Assembly (NCBI GenBank): GCA_900546495.1
Contig: URDN01000013.1
Location: 1-54,885, forward strand
From: an uncultured Lachnospiraceae bacterium
GTDB lineage: Bacteria > Bacillota > Clostridia > Lachnospirales > Lachnospiraceae
Direction of reading: 5' to 3'
Length of the DNA: 54,885 bases
The stretch's first letter is position 1. Every line of letters starts with the position of its first letter. The notes under the pieces were generated by a model. That model was not told the DNA's origin. It saw nothing but the letters and a program-made list of their open reading frames with translations, and did no database searches. A program made the translations under genes and the position numbers. Below are positions 5,189 through 14,024 of this stretch, one piece after another.

Positions 5189-7336
5189 TTATCCTTCTTC
5201 CGTCTGATTTTTTTCTGGATCCACCAGTTCAAAATCAATTCTGCGCACCAGCTTATCCGTACCAATTACACGGATTTTTACAGTCTGTCCAAGTTTGTAA
5301 CTTTTCCCGGTGTTCTCGCCCACCATCTCATAAGTGCTTTCGATATAATTATAGTAATCTCCGCGCAATGTCGTGACATGCACCATACCTTCTACGGTGT
5401 TCGGAAGTTCCACATACAGACCATAATTTGTAATACCGGAAATAACGCCCTCGTACTCATTTCCGATGCGACTTTCCATGTATTCTACTTTTTTCATTTT
5501 TATAGTCTCGCGCTCTGCCTCATCTGCCCGGCGCTCTAACTGGCTGGCCTGCTGCGCCACACCCGGAAGGATTTTCCAGTAATGCTCCATCCGTTTTTCA
5601 TTCATGCGTCCACGCAGACTGTCCTTGATGATCCGATGAATCTGCAGATCCGGATAACGGCGGATCGGCGAGGTAAAATGACAGTAATACTGTGCGGCCA
5701 GTCCAAAATGTCCTACGCATTCCACGCTGTATTTTGCCTGCTTCATAGAACGCAGAGTCAGACGGGAAATCAGCCCTTCCACCGGCGTATCTTCGATTTT
5801 TGCCAGAAGTTTCTGCAATTCTTTCGGATGCACCTCATCGGAACCCATATGGATATGATATCCAAAGTTATTGATAAAGGTACTCAGCTTTTTGATTTTT
5901 TCCGTATCCGGCACTTCGTGGGTACGATATACAAACGGAATCTCCTGCCAGAAATAATCCTGTGCAACCGTCTCATTTGCCGCCAGCATAAAGTCCTCGA
6001 TAATCTTTGTCGCCGGGTTACGGTCATACGGTTTAATGTCTGCCGGGTGTCCCTGCTCATCCAGGATTACCTTCGTCTCCGGGAAATCAAAGTCGATGGA
6101 ACCACGTTTCCGGCGTTTTGCACGCAACAGATCTGCCACTTCCTTCATATCAAAAAACATCTGCACAAAATCTTTGTACTCTTCTGTTTTCTCCGGTTCT
6201 TTCAATGTAATAATTTTGTTTACATCCGTATAACTCATGCGGCGGTCAACGTTGATAACAGACTCTGCGATCCGATGATCCACAATGTTTCCTTTGGCAT
6301 CGATTTTCATAATGCAACTTAAGGTCAGACGATCCTCACCCTGATTTAAGGAACAGATTCCATTGGATAACGTATGCGGCAGCATTGGAATCACACGATC
6401 CACCAGATAAACACTGGTACCGCGCTTCAAGGCCTCCACATCCAGAGCGCTGTGCTCCTGCACATAATTTGTCACATCTGCAATGTGTACGCCAAGCTGC
6501 CAGAAATTGCCGTCTCTGGTCAGTGTCACTGCGTCATCCAGATCCTTGGCATCCTCTCCGTCAATGGTAACGGTCTGCCAGTCTCTGAGGTCCATACGTC
6601 CTGCCATATCCGCAGAAGTCACATCCTTTGCCACACGTTCTGCCTGATTCAACACTTTTTCCGGAAATTCCACCGGAAGTCCATACGCCCGCACCAGAGA
6701 CATGATATCCGTACCCGGATCATTCTCATGACCGATAATCTCGATGACTTTGCCTTCCGGTTTCTTGCCTTTTCCACCGTAAGAAGTCAGTTCTACGACT
6801 ACTTTATGCCCGCTCACGGCACCTTTGGAACGCTCCATCGGAACAAAAATATCCATATTGATCCTTGGATTATCCGGTCGTACAAATCCGAAGGTCTTGC
6901 TTTTTTCAAACGTACCAACCACAGTCTTTAAACCATGATCTACGATTTTTACAACCTTTCCTTCCCGGCGTTTTCCACTGGACGGAACCAGCGCGATCTG
7001 TACCACATCATCCTGAATTGCCCCATTTGTATTGCTTTCCGAAATAAAAATATCTTCGTCCTCGCCTTCAATGGTGACAAATCCAAATCCCCGGGCATGT
7101 GCGGTAAATACACCAGTCAGGTTCGGGCTGGTGCCTTTCGTATATTTTCCCTTTGTGGACACCTCAACTTTGCCCTCTGCCACCAGTGCATCCAATACTT
7201 CCTGCAGCTCATGGCGCTGCGATTTCGGCACATTCATCAGGATTGCGATTTCCTTTGCCTTCATCGGTACATAGAGATCATCGCAGATCAGTTCATATAC
7301 AATTTGTTTTCTTTCTTCTAATAATTCTTTCTTCAT
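5189..7336 (-). CDS. rnr: Ribonuclease R
   Basis: This 715-residue 3'-5' exoribonuclease degrades structured RNA and defective mRNA from stalled ribosomes, working with tmRNA and SmpB. Domains in order: an N-terminal winged helix (about 1-60), two cold-shock OB domains (about 70-200, each with GFGFV or FGFVRPD motifs), the RNB catalytic domain (about 245-590) with the metal-binding DGEDAKDLDDAV motif near residue 260 and HFTSPIRRYPDL near 550, and a C-terminal S1 domain (about 625-705, YEGVISGITNYGLYVEL). The length is normal. It lies between secG and smpB, the standard Firmicutes secG-rnr-smpB order, and all three are probably read from the promoter at 7776-7804. Confidence 0.97.
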   Translation of the reverse strand: MKKELLEERKQIVYELICDDLYVPMKAKEIAILMNVPKSQRHELQEVLDALVAEGKVEVSTKGKYTKGTSPNLTGVFTAHARGFGFVTIEGEDEDIFISESNTNGAIQDDVVQIALVPSSGKRREGKVVKIVDHGLKTVVGTFEKSKTFGFVRPDNPRINMDIFVPMERSKGAVSGHKVVVELTSYGGKGKKPEGKVIEIIGHENDPGTDIMSLVRAYGLPVEFPEKVLNQAERVAKDVTSADMAGRMDLRDWQTVTIDGEDAKDLDDAVTLTRDGNFWQLGVHIADVTNYVQEHSALDVEALKRGTSVYLVDRVIPMLPHTLSNGICSLNQGEDRLTLSCIMKIDAKGNIVDHRIAESVINVDRRMSYTDVNKIITLKEPEKTEEYKDFVQMFFDMKEVADLLRAKRRKRGSIDFDFPETKVILDEQGHPADIKPYDRNPATKIIEDFMLAANETVAQDYFWQEIPFVYRTHEVPDTEKIKKLSTFINNFGYHIHMGSDEVHPKELQKLLAKIEDTPVEGLISRLTLRSMKQAKYSVECVGHFGLAAQYYCHFTSPIRRYPDLQIHRIIKDSLRGRMNEKRMEHYWKILPGVAQQASQLERRADEAERETIKMKKVEYMESRIGNEYEGVISGITNYGLYVELPNTVEGMVHVTTLRGDYYNYIESTYEMVGENTGKSYKLGQTVKIRVIGTDKLVRRIDFELVDPEKNQTEEG

Positions 7337-7420
7337 CTATTCTATCCCCATATGAAATACAGAAAAATGAACATCTGTTGTAAAAATGCATCGTTTCACA
7401 TATTTATTATTTACTATATT

Positions 7421-7457
7421 AGTATAATAATAAAAGGCTGTCGCAAAACGACAGCCT
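7421..7457 (-). terminator. Terminator after secG
   Basis: AGGCTGTCG (7435-7443) pairs with CGACAGCCT (7449-7457) and is followed on the minus strand by TTTTATTATTAT. It may only attenuate, since rnr and smpB downstream have no other clear promoter. Confidence 0.85.
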
Positions 7458-7468
7458 CTTAGGTATTC

Positions 7469-7711
7469 TTACTGAAAACGTCCAATTGTCAGTACTGCAG
7501 AAATAATAAGGAACAGTGCCAGAAGAACTCTTGTGATCTTAACAAGCATTCCTTCCATAGAACGTCCTTTGTTCTTGCTCCAATAAGTATCCGATGAACC
7601 GGTTAAAGCTCCCAGTCCATTATTCTTACCTTCCTGCATCAATACGATAACTGTCATGATAATACTTAATATAATAAATACGATCTGTACGATTGTTCTT
7701 GCGATTTCCAC
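7469..7711 (-). CDS. secG: Preprotein translocase subunit SecG
   Basis: SecG is the small accessory subunit of the SecYEG protein-export channel. The product (80 residues) has two membrane helices, VQIVFIILSIIMTVIVLMQ (about 8-26) and ITRVLLALFLIISAVLTIG (about 58-77), joined by the family loop with MQEGKNNGLGAL and SSDTYWSKNKGRSMEG. The GTG at 7711 is chosen because AGGAGGT lies 7 bases before it; longer frames extend into the promoter region. It is first in secG-rnr-smpB. Confidence 0.93.
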   Translation of the reverse strand: MEIARTIVQIVFIILSIIMTVIVLMQEGKNNGLGALTGSSDTYWSKNKGRSMEGMLVKITRVLLALFLIISAVLTIGRFQ

Positions 7712-7775
7712 GATATCCACCTCCTGCGGTATAAATTCAATGGTCATAACACACCTATAACCATAACTAAAAAAT

Positions 7776-7804
7776 ATAATACCACGTACTACAGAAAAAA
7801 TCAA
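7776..7804 (-). promoter_or_regulatory. Promoter of secG-rnr-smpB
   Basis: On the minus strand, TTGATT (7804-7799) and TATTAT (7781-7776) are spaced by 17 bases. It lies between the ThrE-type genes and secG, about 65 bases before the secG start. Confidence 0.65.
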
Positions 7805-7905
7805 TATTTTTTTATTCGTCCATATCTCGTCTATATCTACATCTGCATCACTGTTTTCTATATCTCACAGATCATCTTTAAACGCAATAGCAGAAATTTC
7901 TATAT

Positions 7906-8343
7906 CTATAGTTTTAATCCCCGGAACCATTTGTTTGGAATCACAAACACACACACAATTCCAAGCACAATCGCCGCCACCGCTTTAAACGTCTCCAAAC
8001 CGCTTGTCATAGCTGCCGTAGCATCTCCGATCATAATGTCATAAATTGTATTGTATATACCGATTCCCGGAACAATTGGAAAAATACCGGAAATCATAAA
8101 TACATTCGACGGAACCTTTCTCCATACTGCAAACAGCCGTGCGCAGAACACAATCACTACCGTCGCTGCAAAACAGGCAAGGGTATTGGAAAATTTAAGT
8201 TTCACCAGCAAATATACCAGCCAGCCAAGGGTTCCTGTAATTCCACAGACAATGTACTGTTTTTTCGGTACATGAAACAGCACAGAAAAGGCAACTGTTG
8301 CCAGAAACGCAGCCGCAAGCTGCCCGATTGCATTGATCAACAT
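7906..8343 (-). CDS. Threonine/serine exporter, small subunit (ThrE_2 type)
   Basis: The 145-residue membrane protein has four or five hydrophobic helices and the family segment SNVFMISGIFPIVPGIGIYNTIYDIMIGD, with the conserved P-x-V-P-G-x-x-x-Y element near residues 88-96. It corresponds to the C-terminal half of the corynebacterial exporter ThrE (DUF3815). GGAGGAG precedes the ATG at 8343. It starts 17 bases after its large partner, so the two are surely co-transcribed and probably form one transporter exporting small amino acids or related acids. Substrate is inferred from the family only. Confidence 0.85.
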   Translation of the reverse strand: MLINAIGQLAAAFLATVAFSVLFHVPKKQYIVCGITGTLGWLVYLLVKLKFSNTLACFAATVVIVFCARLFAVWRKVPSNVFMISGIFPIVPGIGIYNTIYDIMIGDATAAMTSGLETFKAVAAIVLGIVCVFVIPNKWFRGLKL

Positions 8344-8360
8344 ATGCTTTCTCCTCCCCG

Positions 8361-9185
8361 CTACAATTTCAGTCCCAGTCCCACGCCAATGGCAATGGAA
8401 CAGAACACCAGAATCGCATCCAATAAACGAATGCATCCCGACAGATAATCACCATCTACAATGTCACGGATTCCGTTGGTAAACGCCACTCCGGGAATCA
8501 TCGGAATGATTGCCCCGGCAATGGCCAGATCCAAATGATCCGACACACCGATCCGATGTAAGATCACACAGATGATCGTGACAAGCAATCCGCCGATAAT
8601 ATCCAGCAATACTTTTGAAATATTGACATGTTTCGCCTCCAGAAAGGAGAAAAACATCTGCAGGATCACACCGCATACAAAGGCTGCCAGACAATCCCAC
8701 ACGCTTCCGCCAAACAGGAATCCAAAGGTTGCCGCGCCAACACCGGAAGAAAGTACCAGTTCCCACACCGGCTCGTTTTTCGCTGCCCGAATCTGTTCCA
8801 ACGTTCTTAATGCCGTATCCACTGATAGATTTTCCTGTTCAATCCTGCGGGAAAGTTCATTGATATCGCACAACTTCTTCATATTAACAGAAATTGATGG
8901 CACATACTTTAATCTGGTGGAAGTATGCTCCTCCCGCTGGTGCACATTGACAAACAGGCCATTTGTAATAACATACATTTCCACTTCTTCTACCTGAAAA
9001 TGATCTGCCACACGCTGAATCGTTTCCTCAACCCTGGAAATCTCCGCACCATAACAAAGCAGTGCTTCCCCCATGCCGATGATCAGTTTCTGCACTTTTC
9101 TCAACTGCTGCATGTTTTTCTCATTTCTGATTGCTTCCATATTGTATAAAAACCTTTCCCCGTTTACTTCAATATACATTTCCAC
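8361..9185 (-). CDS. Threonine/serine exporter, large subunit (ThrE_1/DUF1212 type)
   Basis: The 274-residue protein has the N-terminal domain typical of ThrE (LIIGMGEALLCYGAEISRVEETIQRVADHF, about residues 34-63, then VNVHQRE), followed by about five membrane helices (130-270) with AGAIIPMIPGVAFTNGIRDIVDGDYLSG, the counterpart of the P-x-x-P-G motif in the small subunit. In many Bacillota ThrE is split in two, as here. The first possible start is a GTG at 9185; an ATG at 9140 (15 residues shorter) with GGGGAAAGG upstream is an alternative. It may be the last-but-one gene of a longer leftward run starting with the VWA gene. Confidence 0.87.
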   Translation of the reverse strand: MEMYIEVNGERFLYNMEAIRNEKNMQQLRKVQKLIIGMGEALLCYGAEISRVEETIQRVADHFQVEEVEMYVITNGLFVNVHQREEHTSTRLKYVPSISVNMKKLCDINELSRRIEQENLSVDTALRTLEQIRAAKNEPVWELVLSSGVGAATFGFLFGGSVWDCLAAFVCGVILQMFFSFLEAKHVNISKVLLDIIGGLLVTIICVILHRIGVSDHLDLAIAGAIIPMIPGVAFTNGIRDIVDGDYLSGCIRLLDAILVFCSIAIGVGLGLKL

Positions 9186-9239
9186 TATTTTTCCAACGTA
9201 TTTTATAAAGCACTTAGTCCTTTACTTTTCCCAAAATTA

Positions 9240-10709
9240 TTATAATGAAAAATCAAATTCATCTCTACCAAGATACTTGCTCTGATACTCCATCAGATAG
9301 CCCGTCAGTTTTCCACGATGGCAATCCGTCGTCCAACCGATCATATCCTCGATATTCTCCGTAGTAATCATCCCCGCTCTTCCAAGTGCCTCCAGATCTT
9401 TTAAGCTTTCTCGTTTACAGATATCGTAAACCAGATCTTTCAGATGTTCTGAGATAAGCGCCTGATATGATTCTTTCTGCGCACTGCTAAGCTGCATTGG
9501 ATATTCCAGACGAAACGCCGCCATTCTGCAGCGGATCAAAATCTGCGACCAATCCTGTAAAAGTGCATCATAAGCCGCATAATCGTATTTGAGATTGCCA
9601 TCGGTATCCTGGCAAAACAGACCACTGATCTCCAACTTGCGGTACACCGGATTTTCCGGAACATACAGTTTCACCTGATCCGCCTCAATCTCCATGCACT
9701 CCAGACGGCCACATTCCTGAAACGCATCCTTTGGTATTTTTTTTACTGTTTCCGGAATCGTCACTTCCCGCAGATTCGCCCGGCGCAGCGCCATCGGACC
9801 GATCTCTGTCACCTCTTTTGGAATCTTCCATGCCTCATTTTTCCCAAAATATTTAATCAGTGTATCGCCGTTTTCCCCGCGGCAGTAAAACGCGTGTGCA
9901 TCATTATAAAAATACGGATTCTCAGGTTTTACGGTAATATACTGAATTCCATTCATACTCGGGCTCCAACCATAAGTATCCGTCAGGGCGTGTTCACCAA
10001 GCATCCGCAGGGATGCAGGTAAGTCTATTCCTTCCAGATTGATACAGCAGCGAAACGCATCTGCCTCAATCTGTAGCAAACCTTCCGGCAGAGAAATCTG
10101 ATGTAAAGCCTGACAGCTCTCAAAAGCTTCCTCTTCAATCCGATTTACACCTTCCGAAAGCACTACCTTCCGAATATACATCTGACCTTCAAAGGCATGA
10201 CGCGCGATGCAAACTGTCCCGGAAGCCACTTCATAAGTCTCCCGCTCATCTTCCGCACGGACGGCCACCAGTACATAACCTTCCGGATGCTTTTCATATA
10301 AACCGTATCCATCCGAAAAATAGTTTGGATTGTCAGGCGCCACTTCCAGTGCAATTTTCCCCCACTCCCATGGGCGCACCAATTCTGACACTGACGCCGG
10401 CAGATACATTTTTGTCACCGCCGTGACAAGCAACACGTTCTCCCCTATTTTCTGTACACCTTCCTGCAAGAGCAGTTTTTCCAGACTCATGCACATTTTA
10501 AAGGCGCCATCCCCAATCTCCGTTACCGTTCCCGGCACTTCGATGGTCTCGCTCAATGCTCCATGCGTACTGAATGCCTCCGGTGCGATTTTTCTCACCG
10601 GAAGTCCTTCGATTTCAGACGGAATCACAATATGAAGTTCTTCGCCCTCATACTCCTCAATAACGATTCCATCTGCCTCTTTTCTATATCTGTAATTGTT
10701 CCAATGCAT
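9240..10709 (-). CDS. Leucine-rich-repeat protein, BspA type, with helical C-terminus
   Basis: The 489-residue protein has no signal peptide and no membrane segment, so it is probably cytoplasmic. Residues about 15-330 hold repeats of the BspA/TpLRR type (IPSEIEGLPVRKIAPEAF, VPGTVTEIGDGAFKMCMSLEKLLL, LPEGLLQIEADAFRCCINLEGIDLP, IPETVKKIPKDAFQECGRLECMEI). The last 130 residues are a separate alpha-helical region (AYDALLQDWSQILIRCRMAAFRLEYP, then ISEHLKDLVYDICKRESL), which may be a partner-binding domain. The ATG at 10709 lies inside the end of the MoxR gene (26-base overlap), so translation is coupled. The tight link with MoxR and VWA genes suggests the repeats recognise a substrate or client of that machine; this is inference. 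Confidence 0.85.
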   Translation of the reverse strand: MHWNNYRYRKEADGIVIEEYEGEELHIVIPSEIEGLPVRKIAPEAFSTHGALSETIEVPGTVTEIGDGAFKMCMSLEKLLLQEGVQKIGENVLLVTAVTKMYLPASVSELVRPWEWGKIALEVAPDNPNYFSDGYGLYEKHPEGYVLVAVRAEDERETYEVASGTVCIARHAFEGQMYIRKVVLSEGVNRIEEEAFESCQALHQISLPEGLLQIEADAFRCCINLEGIDLPASLRMLGEHALTDTYGWSPSMNGIQYITVKPENPYFYNDAHAFYCRGENGDTLIKYFGKNEAWKIPKEVTEIGPMALRRANLREVTIPETVKKIPKDAFQECGRLECMEIEADQVKLYVPENPVYRKLEISGLFCQDTDGNLKYDYAAYDALLQDWSQILIRCRMAAFRLEYPMQLSSAQKESYQALISEHLKDLVYDICKRESLKDLEALGRAGMITTENIEDMIGWTTDCHRGKLTGYLMEYQSKYLGRDEFDFSL

Positions 10710-12204
10710 CCGAAATTTCCTGCTGTCTTTCATACAATTGATATTTTTTGTTATATTTGAAATATTCTTTGCTGCCTTTTCGGCTGATAAATTTCATACT
10801 GTTTGCATTTACTGTCAAATCTGTTACCAAAATCAGCATCTCATTGCCTGTACCAAAGATTTTTTCCACAAACGCAAAAAGATTTTCCAGTTCCCTGCTG
10901 ATTTCATCACTCTGCGCCTTCATATCCGTCACCTGATCATCAAAGGCTTCCTTGATAAACAGGAATGCTGCCTGTGCATCACTAATCTCCTGCATCCGAA
11001 GTTCTTTTGCATCTTTCTGCAATGTGCGGATCACAAGCTGGTAACCACGGCGTGCTGCTCCAGACAAGGCATTCGCCTTATCTTCCTGCTCCATCTTAAG
11101 CTGTATGTTGTCTGCACGCGCTTCCAGTAAGCCCGAAATCTCAGAACTCTCTCCCGTAAATGCTGCCAGTTCTGCTTTTAACTCCTTTAATACAGGGAGC
11201 AGGCTACGCAGTGCATCCTCAAACTCCACATTTTTGCGGATTTTATCCTGCAATGCATCCAGCAACAGACCAAGCAGAGAAATACGCTCATCAAATGCTG
11301 CGTTTTTCGCACGTTTGCGCACATCTGCATCCGCATTTCCGGACAGGATCTGTGCCACACGGTAATCTTTTTTGTACTTCTGATACAGATCATAATAAGA
11401 AGCAAACTCGCGGGCAATCCGTTTGTTGTGCAGATACTGACCAACAAGCACTTCATCCACAGTAAATCCGTTTTCCTCATATAGATAAATGGTCTCTGAC
11501 AGATCTTCCCATCCACGGGCAGTCACATAAGATTTGCCGTCCACGGTATTTTCAATGACATAAAAATCATTTTTCTTAATATCCAGATAGGTCAAAATTG
11601 AGCCGTGCAGGCCTTTATTGACTGCATATTTGCGCCAGGTATCATAATCTGCTTCCACTTCCAGCACTTTCAGACGATCCATGGTTACGATATCGAACTC
11701 GCGGACGGAACGGTTAAACTGCGGTGGATTTCCTGCGGTTGCAACCACCCAGCCCTGCGGAATCCGATGCTTGCCAAAAGTTTTGTACTGTAAAAACTGC
11801 AGCATAGACGGAGCCAGTGTCTCAGACACACAGTTGATCTCATCCAAGAACAGAATTCCCTCTGTCTTTCCGGTTGCTTCCATGGCTTCATACACAGATG
11901 CCACAATCTCACTCATGGTATATTCGGATACGTCAAACTCCGTGCCGCCATAATTTTTGTGACTGATAAACGGCAGACCAAGGGCACTCTGTCTTGTATG
12001 GTGTGTCATAGAGTAAGATACCAGCGCGATATCCATCTCCTGAGCGATCTGCTCCATAACCGCTGTTTTTCCAATACCCGGCGCACCAAGCAGAAACACC
12101 GGTCTCTGACGTTCAATCGGAATGCGGTAATCCCCGTACTCATCCTTCATCAGATAAATACGGACTGCCTTTTCAATCTGTTCCTTTGCTTCCTGTATAT
12201 TCAT
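10684..12204 (-). CDS. MoxR-type AAA+ ATPase
   Basis: The 506-residue protein has a AAA+ domain in its first half: Walker A GAPGIGKT (residues 40-47), a sensor-like YSMTHHTRQSALGLP segment, Walker B ILFLDEIN (near 117-124), and an arginine-rich region (NRSVREFDIVTMDRL). The second half is a long, charged helical region (about 290-480) with coiled-coil character, well beyond a minimal MoxR protein (about 330 residues). MoxR ATPases usually act as chaperones for a VWA-domain partner; that partner is encoded 98 bases upstream. The leucine-rich-repeat gene overlaps its 3' end. Role in this organism is unknown; metal insertion, complex assembly and stress control are all known for the family. Confidence 0.88.
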   Translation of the reverse strand: MNIQEAKEQIEKAVRIYLMKDEYGDYRIPIERQRPVFLLGAPGIGKTAVMEQIAQEMDIALVSYSMTHHTRQSALGLPFISHKNYGGTEFDVSEYTMSEIVASVYEAMEATGKTEGILFLDEINCVSETLAPSMLQFLQYKTFGKHRIPQGWVVATAGNPPQFNRSVREFDIVTMDRLKVLEVEADYDTWRKYAVNKGLHGSILTYLDIKKNDFYVIENTVDGKSYVTARGWEDLSETIYLYEENGFTVDEVLVGQYLHNKRIAREFASYYDLYQKYKKDYRVAQILSGNADADVRKRAKNAAFDERISLLGLLLDALQDKIRKNVEFEDALRSLLPVLKELKAELAAFTGESSEISGLLEARADNIQLKMEQEDKANALSGAARRGYQLVIRTLQKDAKELRMQEISDAQAAFLFIKEAFDDQVTDMKAQSDEISRELENLFAFVEKIFGTGNEMLILVTDLTVNANSMKFISRKGSKEYFKYNKKYQLYERQQEISDALEQLQI

Positions 12205-12302
12205 GTATGTTTATCCTCCATTTGTAACTCATGTATCTCTCAACGGTATTTTTTCTGAATGATTCGTTTTCGCTGATTTTTACTTCAACGTATCTCTATA
12301 CT

Positions 12303-13706
12303 TTAAATGTCATCCGCATCCAGCACCAACCGAATCGCCCATATCGGCACCTCCGGAATGCTGTATCCTTCCTGCACAAATACGAACGCTGTCTGATAAT
12401 CCGGCATTCGCTCCGGGAAAGTTCCCTGACCATCCGTAAAATAGATCAGACCTTTCAGATCCTGAAATTCATGTCTCCGGATCAGTCCATCCACATATTC
12501 AAACACCGGTCGGAAATCCGTGCCACCAAAACCGCACAATTCCACATCTTCCATATATTTTTCAAATTCTTCATCTGTGGTCACTTTCACATCACGCTGG
12601 ATTTTTTCATCGCATTGAATGATATGGATATTGACCCGTTCAAAATAGCTCTCGCTGCTCTTTAAAATATTATAAGTTTTCCGCAAAAAACGCTCTACCG
12701 TCTTACCCTGACAGGAACCGGACGTATCAATGGCAATGACAAACTCCCGGATACGCTTATTTTCCCGGTATTCCAGTGGCTCCACCAGCGGCATATTTTT
12801 GTACATCTGCAATCCATAAGTATAGTAAATGTAGTCAAATTCATCGTCATTGACATGCATTTCCTCACCCAAAACCGCAAACTTCCTTAAAAACTCGCCG
12901 TAATCGTATTTTTCCCGCAGTGCGGCATTCAGATTCAATAACAGACTTCCGGCACCGTATCCCTGTTCATGGGAAAACATTTCCAGATCCGTCTTGGCAT
13001 GCTGGCTCACATCCTGCCAGTCACCCTGACGCTGTCCCACCAGTGCTTCGTCAATATCTTCCTGCTCGCCTTCCTCACCGGTGTCTGCCTCATGACAGCC
13101 CACCATCGCCGTTCTCGTATCTGTCGTAATACTGTCGTTTCTGCGCTCTCCGGCCTCGTTTTCCTTCAATGGAATCCATTTCAGATGATCATCCCACATA
13201 AACTGCGGCTCTTCCCGGAAAAATTCTGCGCTCTCCTCCGGATTTTCATACAGCCAGCGGTATATTTTTTCTGCGGTCAGAATCGGTACTTTCTGCGCCA
13301 GATGCGACAGCGTCCGTTTCAGGGACGCATCACGTTCCAGCTCCACACATTTCAGATTCAGATCCAGAATCGACTGCTCTACCGCCAGATCCGTCGCCAG
13401 ATCCCAGCACTCTCGATCCAGTTTTTCATACTGAAACGGATGGCTGAAGATGCAATGTAATATCATATGTAAAAATGCCCGGGTACAGGCATTTTTTTCT
13501 TTTTTAAATGCATGCAGCACATATTCCGGATTGTAGTACATGGTCGCGCCATCCACGCCGAAAGCCGCAACACTGTCTGCTGCCACCAGCGGCATCCGAA
13601 ATAAAGCCCTGTCAAGAAACCGCATGGATATCATCAGCTCATCTCTGGAATATTCCATAATTTTTGCTGCAAGTTCCTCTTCTGTCTTTTGTTTTTCCTG
13701 TTCCAT
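12303..13706 (-). CDS. VWA-like protein with DUF2201-type N-terminal domain
   Basis: The 467-residue protein pairs with the MoxR ATPase downstream. Its N-terminal domain carries H80-x3-H84-x4-H89 (LHMILHCIFSHPF), the metallopeptidase-like zinc motif of VWA-like DUF2201 proteins, here without the glutamate of HExxH, so proteolysis is doubtful. An acidic linker follows (about 205-225, EEGEQEDIDEA). The C-terminal VWA domain shows a full MIDAS: D327-T-S329-G-S331 (VIAIDTSGS), the GGTDFRP threonine and FTDGQG aspartate. It is soluble with no signal peptide. It is the first gene of the VWA-MoxR-LRR set and probably also drives the ThrE genes. Substrate is unknown. Confidence 0.87.
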   Translation of the reverse strand: MEQEKQKTEEELAAKIMEYSRDELMISMRFLDRALFRMPLVAADSVAAFGVDGATMYYNPEYVLHAFKKEKNACTRAFLHMILHCIFSHPFQYEKLDRECWDLATDLAVEQSILDLNLKCVELERDASLKRTLSHLAQKVPILTAEKIYRWLYENPEESAEFFREEPQFMWDDHLKWIPLKENEAGERRNDSITTDTRTAMVGCHEADTGEEGEQEDIDEALVGQRQGDWQDVSQHAKTDLEMFSHEQGYGAGSLLLNLNAALREKYDYGEFLRKFAVLGEEMHVNDDEFDYIYYTYGLQMYKNMPLVEPLEYRENKRIREFVIAIDTSGSCQGKTVERFLRKTYNILKSSESYFERVNIHIIQCDEKIQRDVKVTTDEEFEKYMEDVELCGFGGTDFRPVFEYVDGLIRRHEFQDLKGLIYFTDGQGTFPERMPDYQTAFVFVQEGYSIPEVPIWAIRLVLDADDI

Positions 13707-14024
13707 TCACGTTCCTCATTTAGTGATTTTCCTGTTTCCTTCATCATTCGTTTATGATGATAAAGCGGACATTCGCAATCCGCTTTCGCTACTTGCTGCG
13801 AAATATGCATCCTATCTCCCAGAATAAAATGCTTTTGCTCACTTCTGCAAACTTCTAAAAAGTAATATTTCTACTCAAGTTTAGCTCTGCTTAGTGTATC
13901 ACATCTTGATTTCCGGGACAAGTAAACCGGAAGTAAGTTTTGGCTAAGTTTCATTTTATCCCCATTTGATAATCTTACTCCTATAAAATCTCTATAAAAG
14001 AGTGGTGAATGACAATGAATTTTT
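13707..14024. other. Intergenic region between eno and the VWA gene
   Basis: It holds the left-module fragment of the dispersed repeat (13761-13797) and a small TTCCGG/CCGGAA hairpin (about 13911-13932). I see no convincing gene. The VWA-MoxR operon promoter should lie here, but no hexamer pair is close enough to consensus to call. Confidence 0.5.
13761..13797 (+). repeat. Dispersed repeat, left-module fragment (copy 5)
   Basis: TAAAGCGGACATTCGCAATC followed by CGCTTTCGCTACTTGCT matches the left end of copy 2 at 17022 base for base, then the similarity stops. The fragment can form a GCGGA/TCCGC hairpin. The right module is missing. Confidence 0.75.

Noticed and set aside
5180..7383. Several rightward frames opposite rnr, up to 246 residues
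   Set aside because: They lie wholly opposite a canonical RNase R gene and have low-information sequence rich in H, I, R and F.
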